Part shown: positions 18,955 to 28,989 of the stretch, piece by piece
Numbering within the stretch: position 1 is the stretch's first letter
Layout: every line of letters starts with the position of its first letter
DNA from: Prosthecobacter sp.
GTDB lineage: Bacteria > Verrucomicrobiota > Verrucomicrobiia > Verrucomicrobiales > Verrucomicrobiaceae
Reading direction: 5' to 3'
Length of the DNA stretch: 64,000 nucleotides
NCBI GenBank assembly: GCA_017853885.1
Contig: JAFMIR010000008.1
Coordinates: 1-64,000, forward strand
Made by a program: the position numbers and the translations under genes
Notes under the pieces: model-generated
What the model saw: only the letters and a program-made list of their open reading frames with translations
The model's database searches: none
What the model was told of the DNA's origin: nothing

Positions 18955-20793
18955 TTAGTTAAACCCACGGATTGACTGGACCCGAACACGCCGAGTGCTG
19001 TGAACAGCATCTCCTGGGAGGTCGACTTCATCGCCGGCAACGCGACCAATGAGAGCTTTGGCTTTTTCGGAAAGGTAAGAAATGATGTTTTTATCCAAGT
19101 CACTGTCCCAAGCGCCCAAAATGCTCAGGGTCTCAGTTGAGCCGTCGCCCAGATCGGCTAATTCGACAACTGTTCCGATACCAATTTTGTCCGTAGGCAT
19201 GCCAGCAAAGTCAGTCCCATGTGCGTGGCGAATTTCGCGCTCATATTTGCCCTGCATGCGAAGCAGCACAGCCTGCTGATCACGGGCCGCCTTGTAACCA
19301 CCGTTTTCGCGCAAGTCCCCTTCGGCACGAGCAATTTGAATCTCACGTTTATTCTCGGGGATCTGGACATTCACAAGGTCTTCAAGTTCTTTCTTTTTAC
19401 GCTCAAGAGATTCCCACGAAACGATTAGTCGATCATCCTGACGTGAAGCCATATTGTCGGCCATCATCGACTCCATTTCGGGTCGCGATTTAATAATGCG
19501 TGCCATAAGGGAGCGGCGAGTGAGGTCATCGAAAGCGGAATTCCCTAGGATGCGTTTTGCAAGAAGGCGAATGTCTTCCTCCTCAGCATCAGCCACCATT
19601 TCACCCAAAAGAAAAGCATCGTCAGAAAGAAGGCTTTGCAGACGGCCGGTACGTTTAGGACCACCTTCCATTTGATCATGATCAATCACATCTAAAATTG
19701 CGTGCCCCAGGTCAATGTCGAAGCAGGACTCGGCAAGCCCTTTGCGCTCTCGAGCCATCCAGATAAGCAGGTCGGCGCTGAGATTGCGATTGCGGAGGCA
19801 TTTCTTAAGTGCATCGGCAAGCACGTCAAGCTCGTCATTGTCATTCAGCACGATGGCAATTTCAGCCACAGCCTTACCGCCGCTGCGGGTGAGTTGCTGT
19901 AGGATCTCCGGCACCCAAGCGCGGTTGGGGAAAGCCTCAGGAAATGACCGGTAAACACGAGCTAAAGCCGAGGAAGCGAGCGTCTTGATGGCGTCAGCCA
20001 AGTTCGTGCGAGTCTCTGAAACGAGATCAGCCAGCTTCATGCTTCCGAGAGGTGCTGAACCGCCGATGTGCTCAATAAGTTCGTCTCGCGCGAGGAGAAG
20101 TTGCAGGCTCTCCTTCAGGTGAAGCTTAAAAGCCTTCCGAACGGTGTCGGAAAGATCTTGAAAAACAGGTATCAGCTCGATCTTGGCGTCGCCAAACAGG
20201 TCAATGTCCTTCGCAATACTGGCGAGTGCAGCAAGCTTTGCTTTCATATCACGAGATGCAAGGAAGCCCTTGACCATGACATCCGCAGGCTTCTCGGCTT
20301 GGTCGCGAAGGACGAGGTTTTCAGCTCGTTTAGCAGGCACCACGATGTGACGATGAGCTTTGAGGGCTTTTTTGGCCGCCTCCCACCAGCGTTTGTAATC
20401 TGCTTCGGGAACAATTTTGCCCTTAAGAAGAGATTCAAGACCATCAAGGGAGAGCGAATTCCCGCTGCTCTTCAGAGCGAGCTCGACCAAGGCCGGTGCG
20501 CTGTCTTTTGCCAAAGCCTTCAGGCCATCCAAATCTGTGAGACGGCGAGCCAGCAGACTTTCAGGCGGCAGGATTTCGAGGGAATTCGCGGCAAAGGCCA
20601 GCTTCATGCTATGGCCAAGCTTTCCTTCGAAATCGATACCAATACGATCTCCCAAAAGGTCCCATTCGGTGATTCGGCCTGTGCCCCAGCTTTTGTGCTG
20701 GACAGTAGTTCCGGGTTCGAGTTTCGAGACTTTTTCTGCATCTGCGCCGGAGAGCTTGCCGGCGGCCACAAGATTTTGCACCTCTGGATTCAT
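18955..20793 (-). CDS. GreA/GreB-family factor with long N-terminal extension
   Basis: The start is set at MNPEVQNLV (20793), giving 612 residues; the first 62 of the longer ORF do not look coding. The C-terminal 160 residues are a full GreA-type transcript cleavage factor: a coiled coil whose tip reads ARAEGDLRENGGYKAARDQQ, with the acidic residues that reach the RNA polymerase active site, then an FKBP-like domain (IGIGTVVELADLGDGS). The N-terminal 450 residues are mostly helical, beginning with a small barrel-like segment (VQHKSWGTGRITEWDLLGDRIGI), the GreA-associated extension seen in PVC bacteria. Its role beyond rescuing backtracked polymerase is unknown. Confidence 0.85.
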   Translation of the reverse strand: MNPEVQNLVAAGKLSGADAEKVSKLEPGTTVQHKSWGTGRITEWDLLGDRIGIDFEGKLGHSMKLAFAANSLEILPPESLLARRLTDLDGLKALAKDSAPALVELALKSSGNSLSLDGLESLLKGKIVPEADYKRWWEAAKKALKAHRHIVVPAKRAENLVLRDQAEKPADVMVKGFLASRDMKAKLAALASIAKDIDLFGDAKIELIPVFQDLSDTVRKAFKLHLKESLQLLLARDELIEHIGGSAPLGSMKLADLVSETRTNLADAIKTLASSALARVYRSFPEAFPNRAWVPEILQQLTRSGGKAVAEIAIVLNDNDELDVLADALKKCLRNRNLSADLLIWMARERKGLAESCFDIDLGHAILDVIDHDQMEGGPKRTGRLQSLLSDDAFLLGEMVADAEEEDIRLLAKRILGNSAFDDLTRRSLMARIIKSRPEMESMMADNMASRQDDRLIVSWESLERKKKELEDLVNVQIPENKREIQIARAEGDLRENGGYKAARDQQAVLLRMQGKYEREIRHAHGTDFAGMPTDKIGIGTVVELADLGDGSTETLSILGAWDSDLDKNIISYLSEKAKALIGRVAGDEVDLPGDAVHSTRRVRVQSIRGFN

Positions 20794-20911
20794 GGGGGTA
20801 GCAGAGTAGGCACTCAGGCAACTGTGGCAAGGGATGGTTTCCCCTTCGCAAACTTTCCTGATAATCGTTGTTGCCAAACTGGGCACGAATTTGCTAATTG
20901 AATCTCGTTGC

Positions 20912-21331
20912 ATGAAAAACCACTTTGCCCTCCTCATCCTCGCTGCTTTCTCCATCACTGGATCTGCTATTGCAGACATCCAGTCTCCTCCAGGTCATCA
21001 CTACACGTGGAGCGGCAAACTCACACGTGGCGTCGGCAACATCGCTTTTGCACCGGGTGAGTATATAACCCGTTGGCGCATGGCACTAAAGGATCGCGGT
21101 CCGGTTGCGGGTCTCACGGAAGGCTTGGTTGAAGGAACGCATCGCAGCATCGTTCGTCTCTTTTATGGTGTCTATGAGGTGGCTACCTGCCCTGTGCCTT
21201 CTTGGAAACAAACATATCGTCCGCCCTATCCGAGCCGCGAGACAGTGGATAACTGGTGGGGATACACCGACTTCGTAAATGAAAACGGCCAGCTCACACA
21301 TACGCGTTACTCACGCACACAGGGCTGGTAA
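20912..21331 (+). CDS. exosortase-associated TIGR04073-family protein
   Basis: The start is set at MKNHFALL (20912), giving a 139-residue exported protein with a signal peptide ending near AIADIQ. The body has the pattern of the TIGR04073 family, a putative exosortase-associated group in PVC bacteria: KLTRGVGNIAFAPGEYITRW, then GLTEGLVEGTHRSIVRLFYGVYEVATCPVP. These proteins co-occur with the exosortase sorting system, but no exosortase is in this window and no function is established. It diverges from the GreA-like gene over a 118-base gap. Confidence 0.75.
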   Translation: MKNHFALLILAAFSITGSAIADIQSPPGHHYTWSGKLTRGVGNIAFAPGEYITRWRMALKDRGPVAGLTEGLVEGTHRSIVRLFYGVYEVATCPVPSWKQTYRPPYPSRETVDNWWGYTDFVNENGQLTHTRYSRTQGW

Positions 21332-21835
21332 CCCGTTTTTGGCATCCGAAGATGTGATTTTTTCTTAATGCCGTTTCGCTTATCTCAGACTCGTCTGATG
21401 ACATGCATCTATATAGCTTCAGAGAATGTTTGATGAAGTTATAAGAACCATCTGCGAGTAGGGCATATCTGATTTATATCTTATCTTTTTTCACCGTTTA
21501 AAGAAGCGACTGTAGCATTTCAAAAAGGATGACCGAAAGGATCGCCGAATGTGGTGGTCTCAGTGACAAAAAAAGACGAGGAGGCTATTGGAACAATAGC
21601 TTATGAGTCAGTGACGCTGCCAATGAGGCTACTCCGTCGACGGGAATCAGCCAGACATTGTGAGAACTGGTCGAATTGCCTCTAAAAACTTATGAGTGTC
21701 ATTATAAGCTGTAAAAATCGAAAAAACATGCACAGGCAGATGCAAATTTCTCCATTTATCAGTCCGTAAACCTTGAGAGGTTACACTGGGATCCAATGAA
21801 ATCCCATTAATTGCGTGCATGAGTTGGGTTTCGAA
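21332..21835. other. intergenic region, no gene seen
   Basis: About 500 AT-richer bases between the TIGR04073-like gene and the end of the convergent pyruvate carboxylase gene. The only structure noted is a perfect hairpin GCTATTG-GAA-CAATAGC at 21584-21600 without a T-run. No ORF of convincing composition, no RNA gene and no repeat family was recognised. Confidence 0.6.
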
Positions 21836-24800
21836 TCATTTCACCAGCCTAACCAGCAAATCTTTGCTTTCGACGCTTTCGCCAATTTTGACGCAGATTT
21901 CGCTGACGGTCCCAGCATTGGGTGAGGAGACGGCCGCGAACATTTTCATCGCTTCGAGCGTGAGGAGAGTTTCACCTTCTTTGACCTTCTGACCAACGCT
22001 AACGGCAATGCTGGCGACCATGCCAGGCATGGGGGCACCGACCTGGTTAGAATCGGCGGGGTCGGCTTTGGTCTTGGTAACGGCGTTTTTGGCGAGGGCT
22101 TTATTGGTGACCGTCGTATGGCGAGGATAGCCGTTGAGCTCGAAGATGGCGGTCTGCTGGCCGGAGGCATCCGGCTCGGTCATGTTGAGAAGGCGAACGA
22201 AGAGCGTTTTGCCCTCTTCGAGACTAATGTGAATTTCCTCCTTATCTTGCAGGCCGTAGTAGTAGGCGGGAGTGGGCAGCACGGAGACATCGCCGTGGGC
22301 CTTGCGGAAGTCGGCAAACTTCAGGAAGACGTCGGGATACATGAGGTAGCTCCAGACATCGTCCTCGCTAGGATCTTTTTTCAATTTGCCCTTTAGCTCG
22401 GTGCGAACTTCGGCGAGGTTAATTTTTGCAGCATGGATGCCGGGGCGGCCTTTGATGCGCTTGCCATCCTTACCGACGATGGCGGTGGCAAGCTTGTTCC
22501 ACTTCTGGCGGCTATCGGCAGCTTTTTTGGCCTCCATGCCATAGAAAGGCTCACCGAGCCAGCCTTCGAACATGCTGGTAACATCCTTGCTCCACTTCGT
22601 GCCGGTGAGGTTGAAGATATCCGACGGCTTCACACCGCGCGCAACGCACTCGATAGCTAGGTCGCCGACGACTTTGCTGGATGGCGTGACTTTAACGATG
22701 TCGCCACAAAGCTGGTTCACCTCTGCATAAGCATGGGCGATCTCCGGCCAGCGTGGGCCGAGGCCCATCCCGATAGCCTGCTCCTTGAGGTTCGTGTACT
22801 GACCTCCAGGCATCTCGTGGAGATACACTTCTGCTGTGCCGTAGGGCTCGGCGGTGTCGAATGGCTTATAATACACCCGGACCGCGGCCCAGTAGTCGCT
22901 GAACTCCTGCAGCGCTTCAGGATCGAGACCCGTGTCGCGCGGCGTATGCCGCATAGCAGCCACAATAGAGTTCAGGTTCGGCTGCGATGTCCCACCGGAC
23001 ATTGAACCGATGGCCGCATCGACCGCGTCAACCCCAGCTAATGCTGCTTCTAGGATGCTGGCAGCGTTCACACCGCTGGTGTCGTGCGTGTGGAAGTGAA
23101 TCGGGATGCCGACTTCATCTTTGAGCGCCTTCACGAGCTTCTTGGCTGCAAAAGGGCGAACAAGGCCTGCCATGTCTTTGATGCAAAGCATGTGCGCCCC
23201 CATCTTTTCGAGTTCTTTGGCGAGGCGCACGTAATATTTGAGGTCGTACTTGTCGCGCTTCGGGTCAAGTATATCGCCAGTGTAGCAGAGCGTGCCTTCG
23301 CAGATGGAAGTGGTTTCCTCACGCACTGCCGTCATGGCAGCTTGCAGATTGGGCAGGTAGTTCAGCGAGTCAAAGATGCGGAAAATATCCATGCCATTCT
23401 GCGCGGCATGTTGAATAAACCCCTTCACGACATTGTCCGGATAATTCGTGTATCCGACGGCATTCGATCCACGGAACAGCATCTGGAGAAGGATGTTCGG
23501 CACCTTGGCGCGGATCTGGCGGAGTCGCTCCCACGGGTCCTCACGCAGGAAACGCATGCTCACGTCAAAAGTAGCACCGCCCCACATCTCAAGTGAGAAG
23601 AGATTCGGCGTGCGTCTTGCGACCGCATCAGCAACGGCAAGCATGTCAAAGGTGCGCATACGTGTTGCAAGCAGCGACTGATGCGCATCACGCATGGTGG
23701 TATCAGTGAGCAAGAGACGCTTTTGCTTGGCGACCCAGTCTTTGCAGAACTTCTCAGGTCCCATCTCGCTAAGAAGATTTTTTGTGCCCTTTGCAGGTGC
23801 GATACGATGATCGTATTTGGGAATGGGTGGCGCGATAAAAGAACAGTTCGGCTTGTGACCTTTAGCAAAAGGATTGCCGTTCACGATTGTATCTGCCAAG
23901 TAACTGAGCAGTTTCGTAGCGCGATCTTTTCGCGCGGCAAATTGTAGCAACTGCGGATTGTTATCAATGAAACGTGTAGTGGCCTGTCCTGCCCGGAAAT
24001 CGGGGTGATGAACTACGTTCATAAGGAACGGAATGTTCGTCTTCACTCCGCGGATTCGAAACTCACGCAGGCCACGATCCATACGATCAAGTGCCTGTTC
24101 ATAGGTTCGAGCAAAAACGGTCATCTTCACCAGCATCGAATCATAGTAAGGCGTGATGACTGCATTTGTGGCACCCAGCGCGCCATCGAGGCGAATGCCG
24201 AAACCACCGGCACTTCGGTAAGTCAAGATTTTGCCAAAGTCTGGCGTGAAGCCATTTTCAGGATCTTCCGTTGTGATGCGACACTGAACCGCAAAACCGC
24301 TCTTCTCGATCTTTTCCTGCACGGGCAGCGCGAGCGGCTCGTCGTGCATCTTGTGACCCTGTGCGATTAGGATCTGACTGCGCACGATGTCGATGCCGGT
24401 GATCTCTTCCGTCACGGTGTGCTCAACCTGAATGCGCGGATTCATTTCGATGAAAAACCACTCACCCGTCTCATGATCGACGAGGAACTCAACCGTTCCA
24501 GCGTGCGTGTACTTCACTTCCTTCGCCAATTTCACCGCCGCAGCGCAAAGACCGTCGATAATCGACTGCTTCACACCATAACTCGGCGCCTGTTCAATCA
24601 CCTTTTGATGACGACGCTGCACCGAGCAGTCACGCTCATGCAAATGCAGAACATTTCCATGTTTGTCGGCCAAAATCTGAACCTCAATGTGCTTCGCTTT
24701 ACCGACGAATTTTTCCAAAAACACTGCGCCATTGCCGAACGCTCTCGCCGCCTCCGTCTGCGCTTCATCTAGTAGCTTTTCGAGATCCTTCGCCTCACGC

Positions 24801-25375
24801 ACGATTCGCATGCCGCGCCCGCCGCCACCGAAAGCCGCCTTGATAATAAGTGGAAAGCCGATTTTCTTCGCGATCGCCAGCGCGTCTTTTCGATCACTCA
24901 CTGGCTCGTCTGTGCCCTCAAGGATTGGTACGCGAAGCTTGCGCGCCACATTGCGCGCGGCCGTCTTATCGCCCATCATCGTCAAAATCTTTGCATCAGG
25001 CCCGATGAAGATAATACCGGCTTTTTCGCAGGCCTTCGAAAACTCCGGATTTTCCGAGAGGAAACCATAGCCAGGATGAATGGCGTCCACTCCTTTTTCT
25101 TTTGCCAAGGTCACAATACCCTCAATGTCGAGATAAGCACCGAGAGGTCCTTTGTCTTTGTTCAATTCATAGGCCTCATCCGCCTTAAAGCGATGGGGGC
25201 AGAAGCGATCTTCCTGCGCATAAATGCCGACAGTGCGGATGCCCAATTCGGTCGCAGCCCGCATCACGCGAATGGCAATTTCAGAGCGGTTTGCAACCAT
25301 CAATTTTCGAATCGGGCGAACGACGGAAGATGGGAGTGTAATGCGAAAAGAAATATCGGCAGGAATCTTGGGCAT
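21836..25375 (-). CDS. pyc: pyruvate carboxylase
   Basis: Biotin-dependent anaplerotic enzyme that carboxylates pyruvate to oxaloacetate. This is the single-chain form (1179 residues). The N-terminal biotin carboxylase domain has KLMVANRSEIAIRV, AFGGGGRGMRIV and FIEMNPRIQVEHTVTEE. The central carboxyltransferase domain begins near residue 560 (LLLTDTTMRDAHQSLLATRMRT) and contains the conserved HFHTHDTSG metal-site segment. The C-terminal lipoyl/biotinyl domain carries the biotin-attachment motif EAMKM followed by a hydrophobic strand. It is a single gene, divergent from the BamD-like gene. Confidence 0.97.
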   Translation of the reverse strand: MPKIPADISFRITLPSSVVRPIRKLMVANRSEIAIRVMRAATELGIRTVGIYAQEDRFCPHRFKADEAYELNKDKGPLGAYLDIEGIVTLAKEKGVDAIHPGYGFLSENPEFSKACEKAGIIFIGPDAKILTMMGDKTAARNVARKLRVPILEGTDEPVSDRKDALAIAKKIGFPLIIKAAFGGGGRGMRIVREAKDLEKLLDEAQTEAARAFGNGAVFLEKFVGKAKHIEVQILADKHGNVLHLHERDCSVQRRHQKVIEQAPSYGVKQSIIDGLCAAAVKLAKEVKYTHAGTVEFLVDHETGEWFFIEMNPRIQVEHTVTEEITGIDIVRSQILIAQGHKMHDEPLALPVQEKIEKSGFAVQCRITTEDPENGFTPDFGKILTYRSAGGFGIRLDGALGATNAVITPYYDSMLVKMTVFARTYEQALDRMDRGLREFRIRGVKTNIPFLMNVVHHPDFRAGQATTRFIDNNPQLLQFAARKDRATKLLSYLADTIVNGNPFAKGHKPNCSFIAPPIPKYDHRIAPAKGTKNLLSEMGPEKFCKDWVAKQKRLLLTDTTMRDAHQSLLATRMRTFDMLAVADAVARRTPNLFSLEMWGGATFDVSMRFLREDPWERLRQIRAKVPNILLQMLFRGSNAVGYTNYPDNVVKGFIQHAAQNGMDIFRIFDSLNYLPNLQAAMTAVREETTSICEGTLCYTGDILDPKRDKYDLKYYVRLAKELEKMGAHMLCIKDMAGLVRPFAAKKLVKALKDEVGIPIHFHTHDTSGVNAASILEAALAGVDAVDAAIGSMSGGTSQPNLNSIVAAMRHTPRDTGLDPEALQEFSDYWAAVRVYYKPFDTAEPYGTAEVYLHEMPGGQYTNLKEQAIGMGLGPRWPEIAHAYAEVNQLCGDIVKVTPSSKVVGDLAIECVARGVKPSDIFNLTGTKWSKDVTSMFEGWLGEPFYGMEAKKAADSRQKWNKLATAIVGKDGKRIKGRPGIHAAKINLAEVRTELKGKLKKDPSEDDVWSYLMYPDVFLKFADFRKAHGDVSVLPTPAYYYGLQDKEEIHISLEEGKTLFVRLLNMTEPDASGQQTAIFELNGYPRHTTVTNKALAKNAVTKTKADPADSNQVGAPMPGMVASIAVSVGQKVKEGETLLTLEAMKMFAAVSSPNAGTVSEICVKIGESVESKDLLVRLVK

Positions 25376-25527
25376 GGTTGTGACGTGAAAAAGCTCCGCA
25401 TAGTCTCGTAGATTTTCATCATGGCAAGGTCGAGCATGCCATTTGGGGGGGGGCGAAGACCTCAGACGCCCCGCTGATTCCCAGGCAAACTGATCTAGGC
25501 GAAAAGCTATAGACTCTTCCCCGGTTC

Positions 25528-25556
25528 TTGACGCACGTTTATCCTGCCCTTAGTTT
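25528..25556 (+). promoter_or_regulatory. candidate promoter for the BamD-like/lptE/rsmI run
   Basis: TTGACG (25528-25533) and TAGTTT (25551-25556) are separated by 17 bases. They lie 9 bases before the ATG at 25565, so the transcript would be nearly leaderless. A nine-G run lies further upstream at about 25445. The -35 match is good and the -10 match is moderate. Confidence 0.35.
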
Positions 25557-25564
25557 CTACACCA

Positions 25565-26899
25565 ATGCGTTTCCCCTTCTTTTCCCGCCTACACGTCGCC
25601 GCCTTTGCCGTGGTGGCGGTTTTTTTCACAGCTCAAACACCCGCCTACGCGCTGCTCGACTTCATTTTTGGCAAGAAGGATAAGATCGCACCGACTGCCG
25701 ATGAGCGCGCAATCCAAGAGCAGGCGGCGCAGGGTATCTTGGCTGAAGGTCTCGCAGCCCAGCAAGGTGGCAAAACAGGACGTGCCAAAAGCTCCTATGA
25801 AAGAGTTGTAAAGCAATACCCATTCACGAAAGCTGCCGGGGAGGCCGCCTACCAACGTGCCATCATCATTCGCCATACAGAAAATGACCTCGAGGAAGCG
25901 TTCAATTCATTTCAGGAATTCATCGACAATCACCGCCAGAGTCCCCGCTTCGCCGAGGCCATTGAGCGCCAGTATGAGATTGCCGAAGAAGCCAAGGGAG
26001 GAAAGAAGCAGCGCAGCCTTCTGCTTCTGCCCATGAAAATGAATCCATCCGACATTCTTGCCTTTTACGAAAAAATCATCAGTAATGCTCCCTACGGAAA
26101 GTTTGCCGCGCTTAGCCAATTCAGTATAGCTGAAATACAGCAGGACCTACGTGAGAAGGATAAAGCTGTTCAGGCTTACCAAAAAGTTGTGGACAATTAC
26201 CCTGGCACCTCGCAGGCCTCTGAGTCGCAGTTTCGAATTGCCTCGATCAGTAATGTCGCGGCACAGCGGAGCGAAGATGCTTCAAATCTCACTGCCACGC
26301 GTGACGCTCTCAAGACCTACATGGCTGCCAACCCAGGTGGCGAACGCAAACAAGAAGCTGAGCAAATCCTCCGGCAGGTAAACACTGCTGAAGCCAACCA
26401 ATCTCTCACTATTGCCAAATTCTATCGCACGCAGGGCAAAACGGTGGCCGCAGCCATGTACCTCAATGAGGCAATCAAATTCGGCTCACCCGACGTATCC
26501 ACGGAAGCTCGTGAGATCCTAGCTGAGCTTGCCGCCAAAGATCCGGAAGGAGTCTCCCAGTCTCGCCGAGGTCAGCCAGATCAGGATTTCACCAAGCTTG
26601 CCTCCAAAGACCTGAAATCCAGGCCAGACTACGTAGGGCCAATGGCTCCGGAGCTAGCACGCCTGACAGAAAAGCCTCGCATGCGTTCCGGCAATGACTC
26701 GTTCATGCCCATCCCGTTGACTGAACCAGCCTTGCCTTTGCAGCCCGGGGGTGCTGCTCCAGCTCCAGGGTCTCTGCTTCCTTCCCTGCCGCAGATGGAA
26801 AAGCCGGCAGTGCTCCCTGTGCCTACAACGCCTGTCCCAGCGCCGGCGGCCCCAGCTGCTAAACCACCTGTTCCGCCAGCTCCCAAACCGGCGTCGTAA
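25565..26899 (+). CDS. exported TPR protein, BamD/YfiO-like
   Basis: A 444-residue exported protein (signal peptide ending near TPAYA) built mainly from tetratricopeptide-type helical repeats, such as AKSSYERVVKQYPFTKAAGEAAY and AVQAYQKVVDNYPGTSQASESQFR, in the style of BamD/YfiO outer-membrane assembly factors. Unlike E. coli BamD there is no lipobox cysteine after the signal. The C-terminal 90 residues are a proline/alanine-rich tail (PVPAPAAPAAKPPVPPAPK). It is followed by lptE and rsmI in the same direction, so a role in envelope biogenesis is likely but inferred. Confidence 0.75.
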   Translation: MRFPFFSRLHVAAFAVVAVFFTAQTPAYALLDFIFGKKDKIAPTADERAIQEQAAQGILAEGLAAQQGGKTGRAKSSYERVVKQYPFTKAAGEAAYQRAIIIRHTENDLEEAFNSFQEFIDNHRQSPRFAEAIERQYEIAEEAKGGKKQRSLLLLPMKMNPSDILAFYEKIISNAPYGKFAALSQFSIAEIQQDLREKDKAVQAYQKVVDNYPGTSQASESQFRIASISNVAAQRSEDASNLTATRDALKTYMAANPGGERKQEAEQILRQVNTAEANQSLTIAKFYRTQGKTVAAAMYLNEAIKFGSPDVSTEAREILAELAAKDPEGVSQSRRGQPDQDFTKLASKDLKSRPDYVGPMAPELARLTEKPRMRSGNDSFMPIPLTEPALPLQPGGAAPAPGSLLPSLPQMEKPAVLPVPTTPVPAPAAPAAKPPVPPAPKPAS

Positions 26900-26947
26900 C
26901 CGAACGCCATGTTCGCTTTTCTATCGCATTGTTCGCCTTCGCCCCAC

Positions 26948-27457
26948 ATGAAATATTTCTTCACTCTAGCATTCACAGTTCATGCACTTTTATTGAGCGG
27001 TTGCGCAGGTTATCAACTGGGTGGACAGAAGCCTCACCAGCTACGCGAGGTCCATACACTGGCGGTTCCATCTTTTGAAAATCTCACCTTGGAGCCTAGA
27101 CTCGCGGTCAATGTGACCAACGCTGTCATCACAAAATTGCAGAGTCACGGCTCTTACCAACTGGCTAACAGATCGAATGCAGATGCCGTTCTGGTGGGAA
27201 CCATCCGCTACATCCAGCGCAACCAGTTTCGTGCGGACCGCACCAACGTGCTCCGCACTTCCCAAATGCAGCTCATCGTGGCGATCGACTACCAGATCAA
27301 AGATCGCTCCGGCCGAGTAATGCACAGCAACTCCGTTACAGGAGAGTCGCAAACGCTGATCGATCCCAACCTCCAACTCTCTGAAACGCAAGCGCTGGAG
27401 GATGCAGCCCAGCGTGCCGCTATCAATCTTGCCAATGACATCTGCGAGGGCTGGTGA
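26948..27457 (+). CDS. lptE: LPS-assembly lipoprotein LptE-like
   Basis: The start is set at MKYFFTLAF (26948), which gives a signal peptide with lipobox LLSGC (C19) and a 169-residue lipoprotein. The mature protein begins AGYQLGGQKP and continues with VPSFENLTLEPRLAVNVTNAVITKL, which matches LptE: the plug that, with LptD, inserts lipopolysaccharide into the outer leaflet. It lies between the BamD-like gene and rsmI, and its last 23 bases overlap the start of rsmI, suggesting coupled translation. Confidence 0.8.
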   Translation: MKYFFTLAFTVHALLLSGCAGYQLGGQKPHQLREVHTLAVPSFENLTLEPRLAVNVTNAVITKLQSHGSYQLANRSNADAVLVGTIRYIQRNQFRADRTNVLRTSQMQLIVAIDYQIKDRSGRVMHSNSVTGESQTLIDPNLQLSETQALEDAAQRAAINLANDICEGW

Positions 27458-28241
27458 TGATACGGAAGAGGCCCGTTTTGCGGGTTCGCTCTCCTCAGAA
27501 GTTCTTGAAGACGAGCCGTTCGAGGCTCCGCAACTTTCGGGACGACTTCCTGTAGGTCTGCACTTGGTGGCAACACCGATCGGTAACCTTGGTGATATCA
27601 CACCGAGAGCCATCGAGGTCCTCCGGCATGCTGATTGGGTTGCTTGTGAGGACACTAGACACTCTGGCATGCTATTCAAGCATCTCGGTCTCAAATTGCG
27701 ACTCATCAGCCTCAACGAGCACAATGAGGCTCAGCGCATCCCACAGCTTCTCGACCACATGCGCGCAGGGGGCAGCGTGGCAATGGTCTCAGATGCTGGC
27801 ATACCGACCATCTCCGATCCTGGACAGCGGTTAGTAGCAGCAACCGTCCAAGCTGGATTTGCTATCGACAGCCTGCCCGGCCCCAGCGCCGTACTCACCG
27901 CACTGTCAGCCAGCGGCCTACCGACAACACCCTTCTATTTTGGTGGTTTTTTGCCTCATAAAAAAGGCGCTCGCACCACAGAGTTAGTAGTAGCGCTGGG
28001 CCGCGCAGCCACCAGCATTTACTTCGAGAGTCCTTACCGCATTCTCGATACGCTCGAGATTCTCGCCGCTGCAGCGCCGGAGCACCGCATCGTGGCCGCT
28101 CGTGAGCTGACAAAAAAATTTGCTGAGTTTCAACGTGGAACTGCGGCGAAAGTGCATTCTCACTTTCAAGCTAAGCCCCCGAAAGGCGAGTTTACACTGC
28201 TCATCGCCCCGGCCACACCGCCCAAGTGGCTCACTTGGTAA
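27435..28241 (+). CDS. rsmI: 16S rRNA (cytidine1402-2'-O)-methyltransferase
   Basis: Methylates the 2'-hydroxyl of C1402 in 16S rRNA using S-adenosylmethionine. The tetrapyrrole-methylase fold is clear: VGLHLVATPIGNLGDITPRA, CEDTRHSGMLFKHLG, MVSDAGIPTISDPGQRLV and LPGPSAVLTALSASGLPT. The start is set at MTSARAG (27435), in a different frame inside the end of lptE; the 30 or so residues before the core are unusual, so a later start cannot be excluded. The 3' end overlaps a convergent membrane-protein gene by 11 bases. Confidence 0.92.
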   Translation: MTSARAGDDTEEARFAGSLSSEVLEDEPFEAPQLSGRLPVGLHLVATPIGNLGDITPRAIEVLRHADWVACEDTRHSGMLFKHLGLKLRLISLNEHNEAQRIPQLLDHMRAGGSVAMVSDAGIPTISDPGQRLVAATVQAGFAIDSLPGPSAVLTALSASGLPTTPFYFGGFLPHKKGARTTELVVALGRAATSIYFESPYRILDTLEILAAAAPEHRIVAARELTKKFAEFQRGTAAKVHSHFQAKPPKGEFTLLIAPATPPKWLTW

Positions 28242-28806
28242 GGCGCTGCCACCAGCCAAAGGCAAAACCCATCCCAGAGCCAAAACCAAGGCCATGGAAT
28301 AATCCCCAGCCAAGCTTGGCTGCCACTACCACCTGCGATTGCTCCCAGCCTTCAATGCCGCGCTCCAACAATCCATGCATCCAAGCCGCTCCCATGAAGT
28401 AGCCGAAGGTATGCAGTGTGAAAAGCACAAAGGCGGCCAGCCAGAAACCAAGAGGTCGTCCTAGAAACGACCAAATTGTCCAAGCGAAAAAAACCGTGCT
28501 CAACGCAGCTCCGGTCCATTCACCCGCACCCTTCTTGAGGACAAACCACGCTAGGCTCCACAGGACTGCATAGCCAGCGAAGGCTGGCAAAAACATTGCA
28601 TAAAACCTCTGCAGTCGATTCACACCTTTCAACAAGCCGCTCAAAACTAAGCCAGAGCCTGCAAGATAGACGAGGGCGATGAGCACATACATTTTGGCTT
28701 CAGTGCCGGCTGCATGTGGTGCGAAAGCCCAAATCGAGTAGGCTAATGAGCTCATTAGCCCAAGGCCGATAGCACCATGCAAGGACGATCGAAGAAGTAA
28801 GTTCAT
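28231..28806 (-). CDS. hypothetical multi-pass membrane protein
   Basis: A 191-residue, very hydrophobic protein with five or six predicted membrane helices (for example MYVLIALVYLAGSGLVLSGLL and LGFWLAAFVLFTLHTFGYFMGA) and short polar loops. I do not recognise the family and see no catalytic motif. It overlaps rsmI tail to tail by 11 bases and is transcribed alone. Confidence 0.6.
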   Translation of the reverse strand: MNLLLRSSLHGAIGLGLMSSLAYSIWAFAPHAAGTEAKMYVLIALVYLAGSGLVLSGLLKGVNRLQRFYAMFLPAFAGYAVLWSLAWFVLKKGAGEWTGAALSTVFFAWTIWSFLGRPLGFWLAAFVLFTLHTFGYFMGAAWMHGLLERGIEGWEQSQVVVAAKLGWGLFHGLGFGSGMGFAFGWWQRLTK

Positions 28807-28989
28807 GTAAAAAGCAGAACGCCAGCTGCATCCCGCAATTACCAGAACCCACCCTCAAAAATCGCCGTTTTTTCTCAAAACATCCATGCATAACAGTTTC
28901 TCTCATCTGACATCACCACTCAAATCAAGGCTAGCTTGAAGCAAGTAAGCGTTTGCCGCACAGCAGTGCCGCTTTATCAGCAGCGGTGC

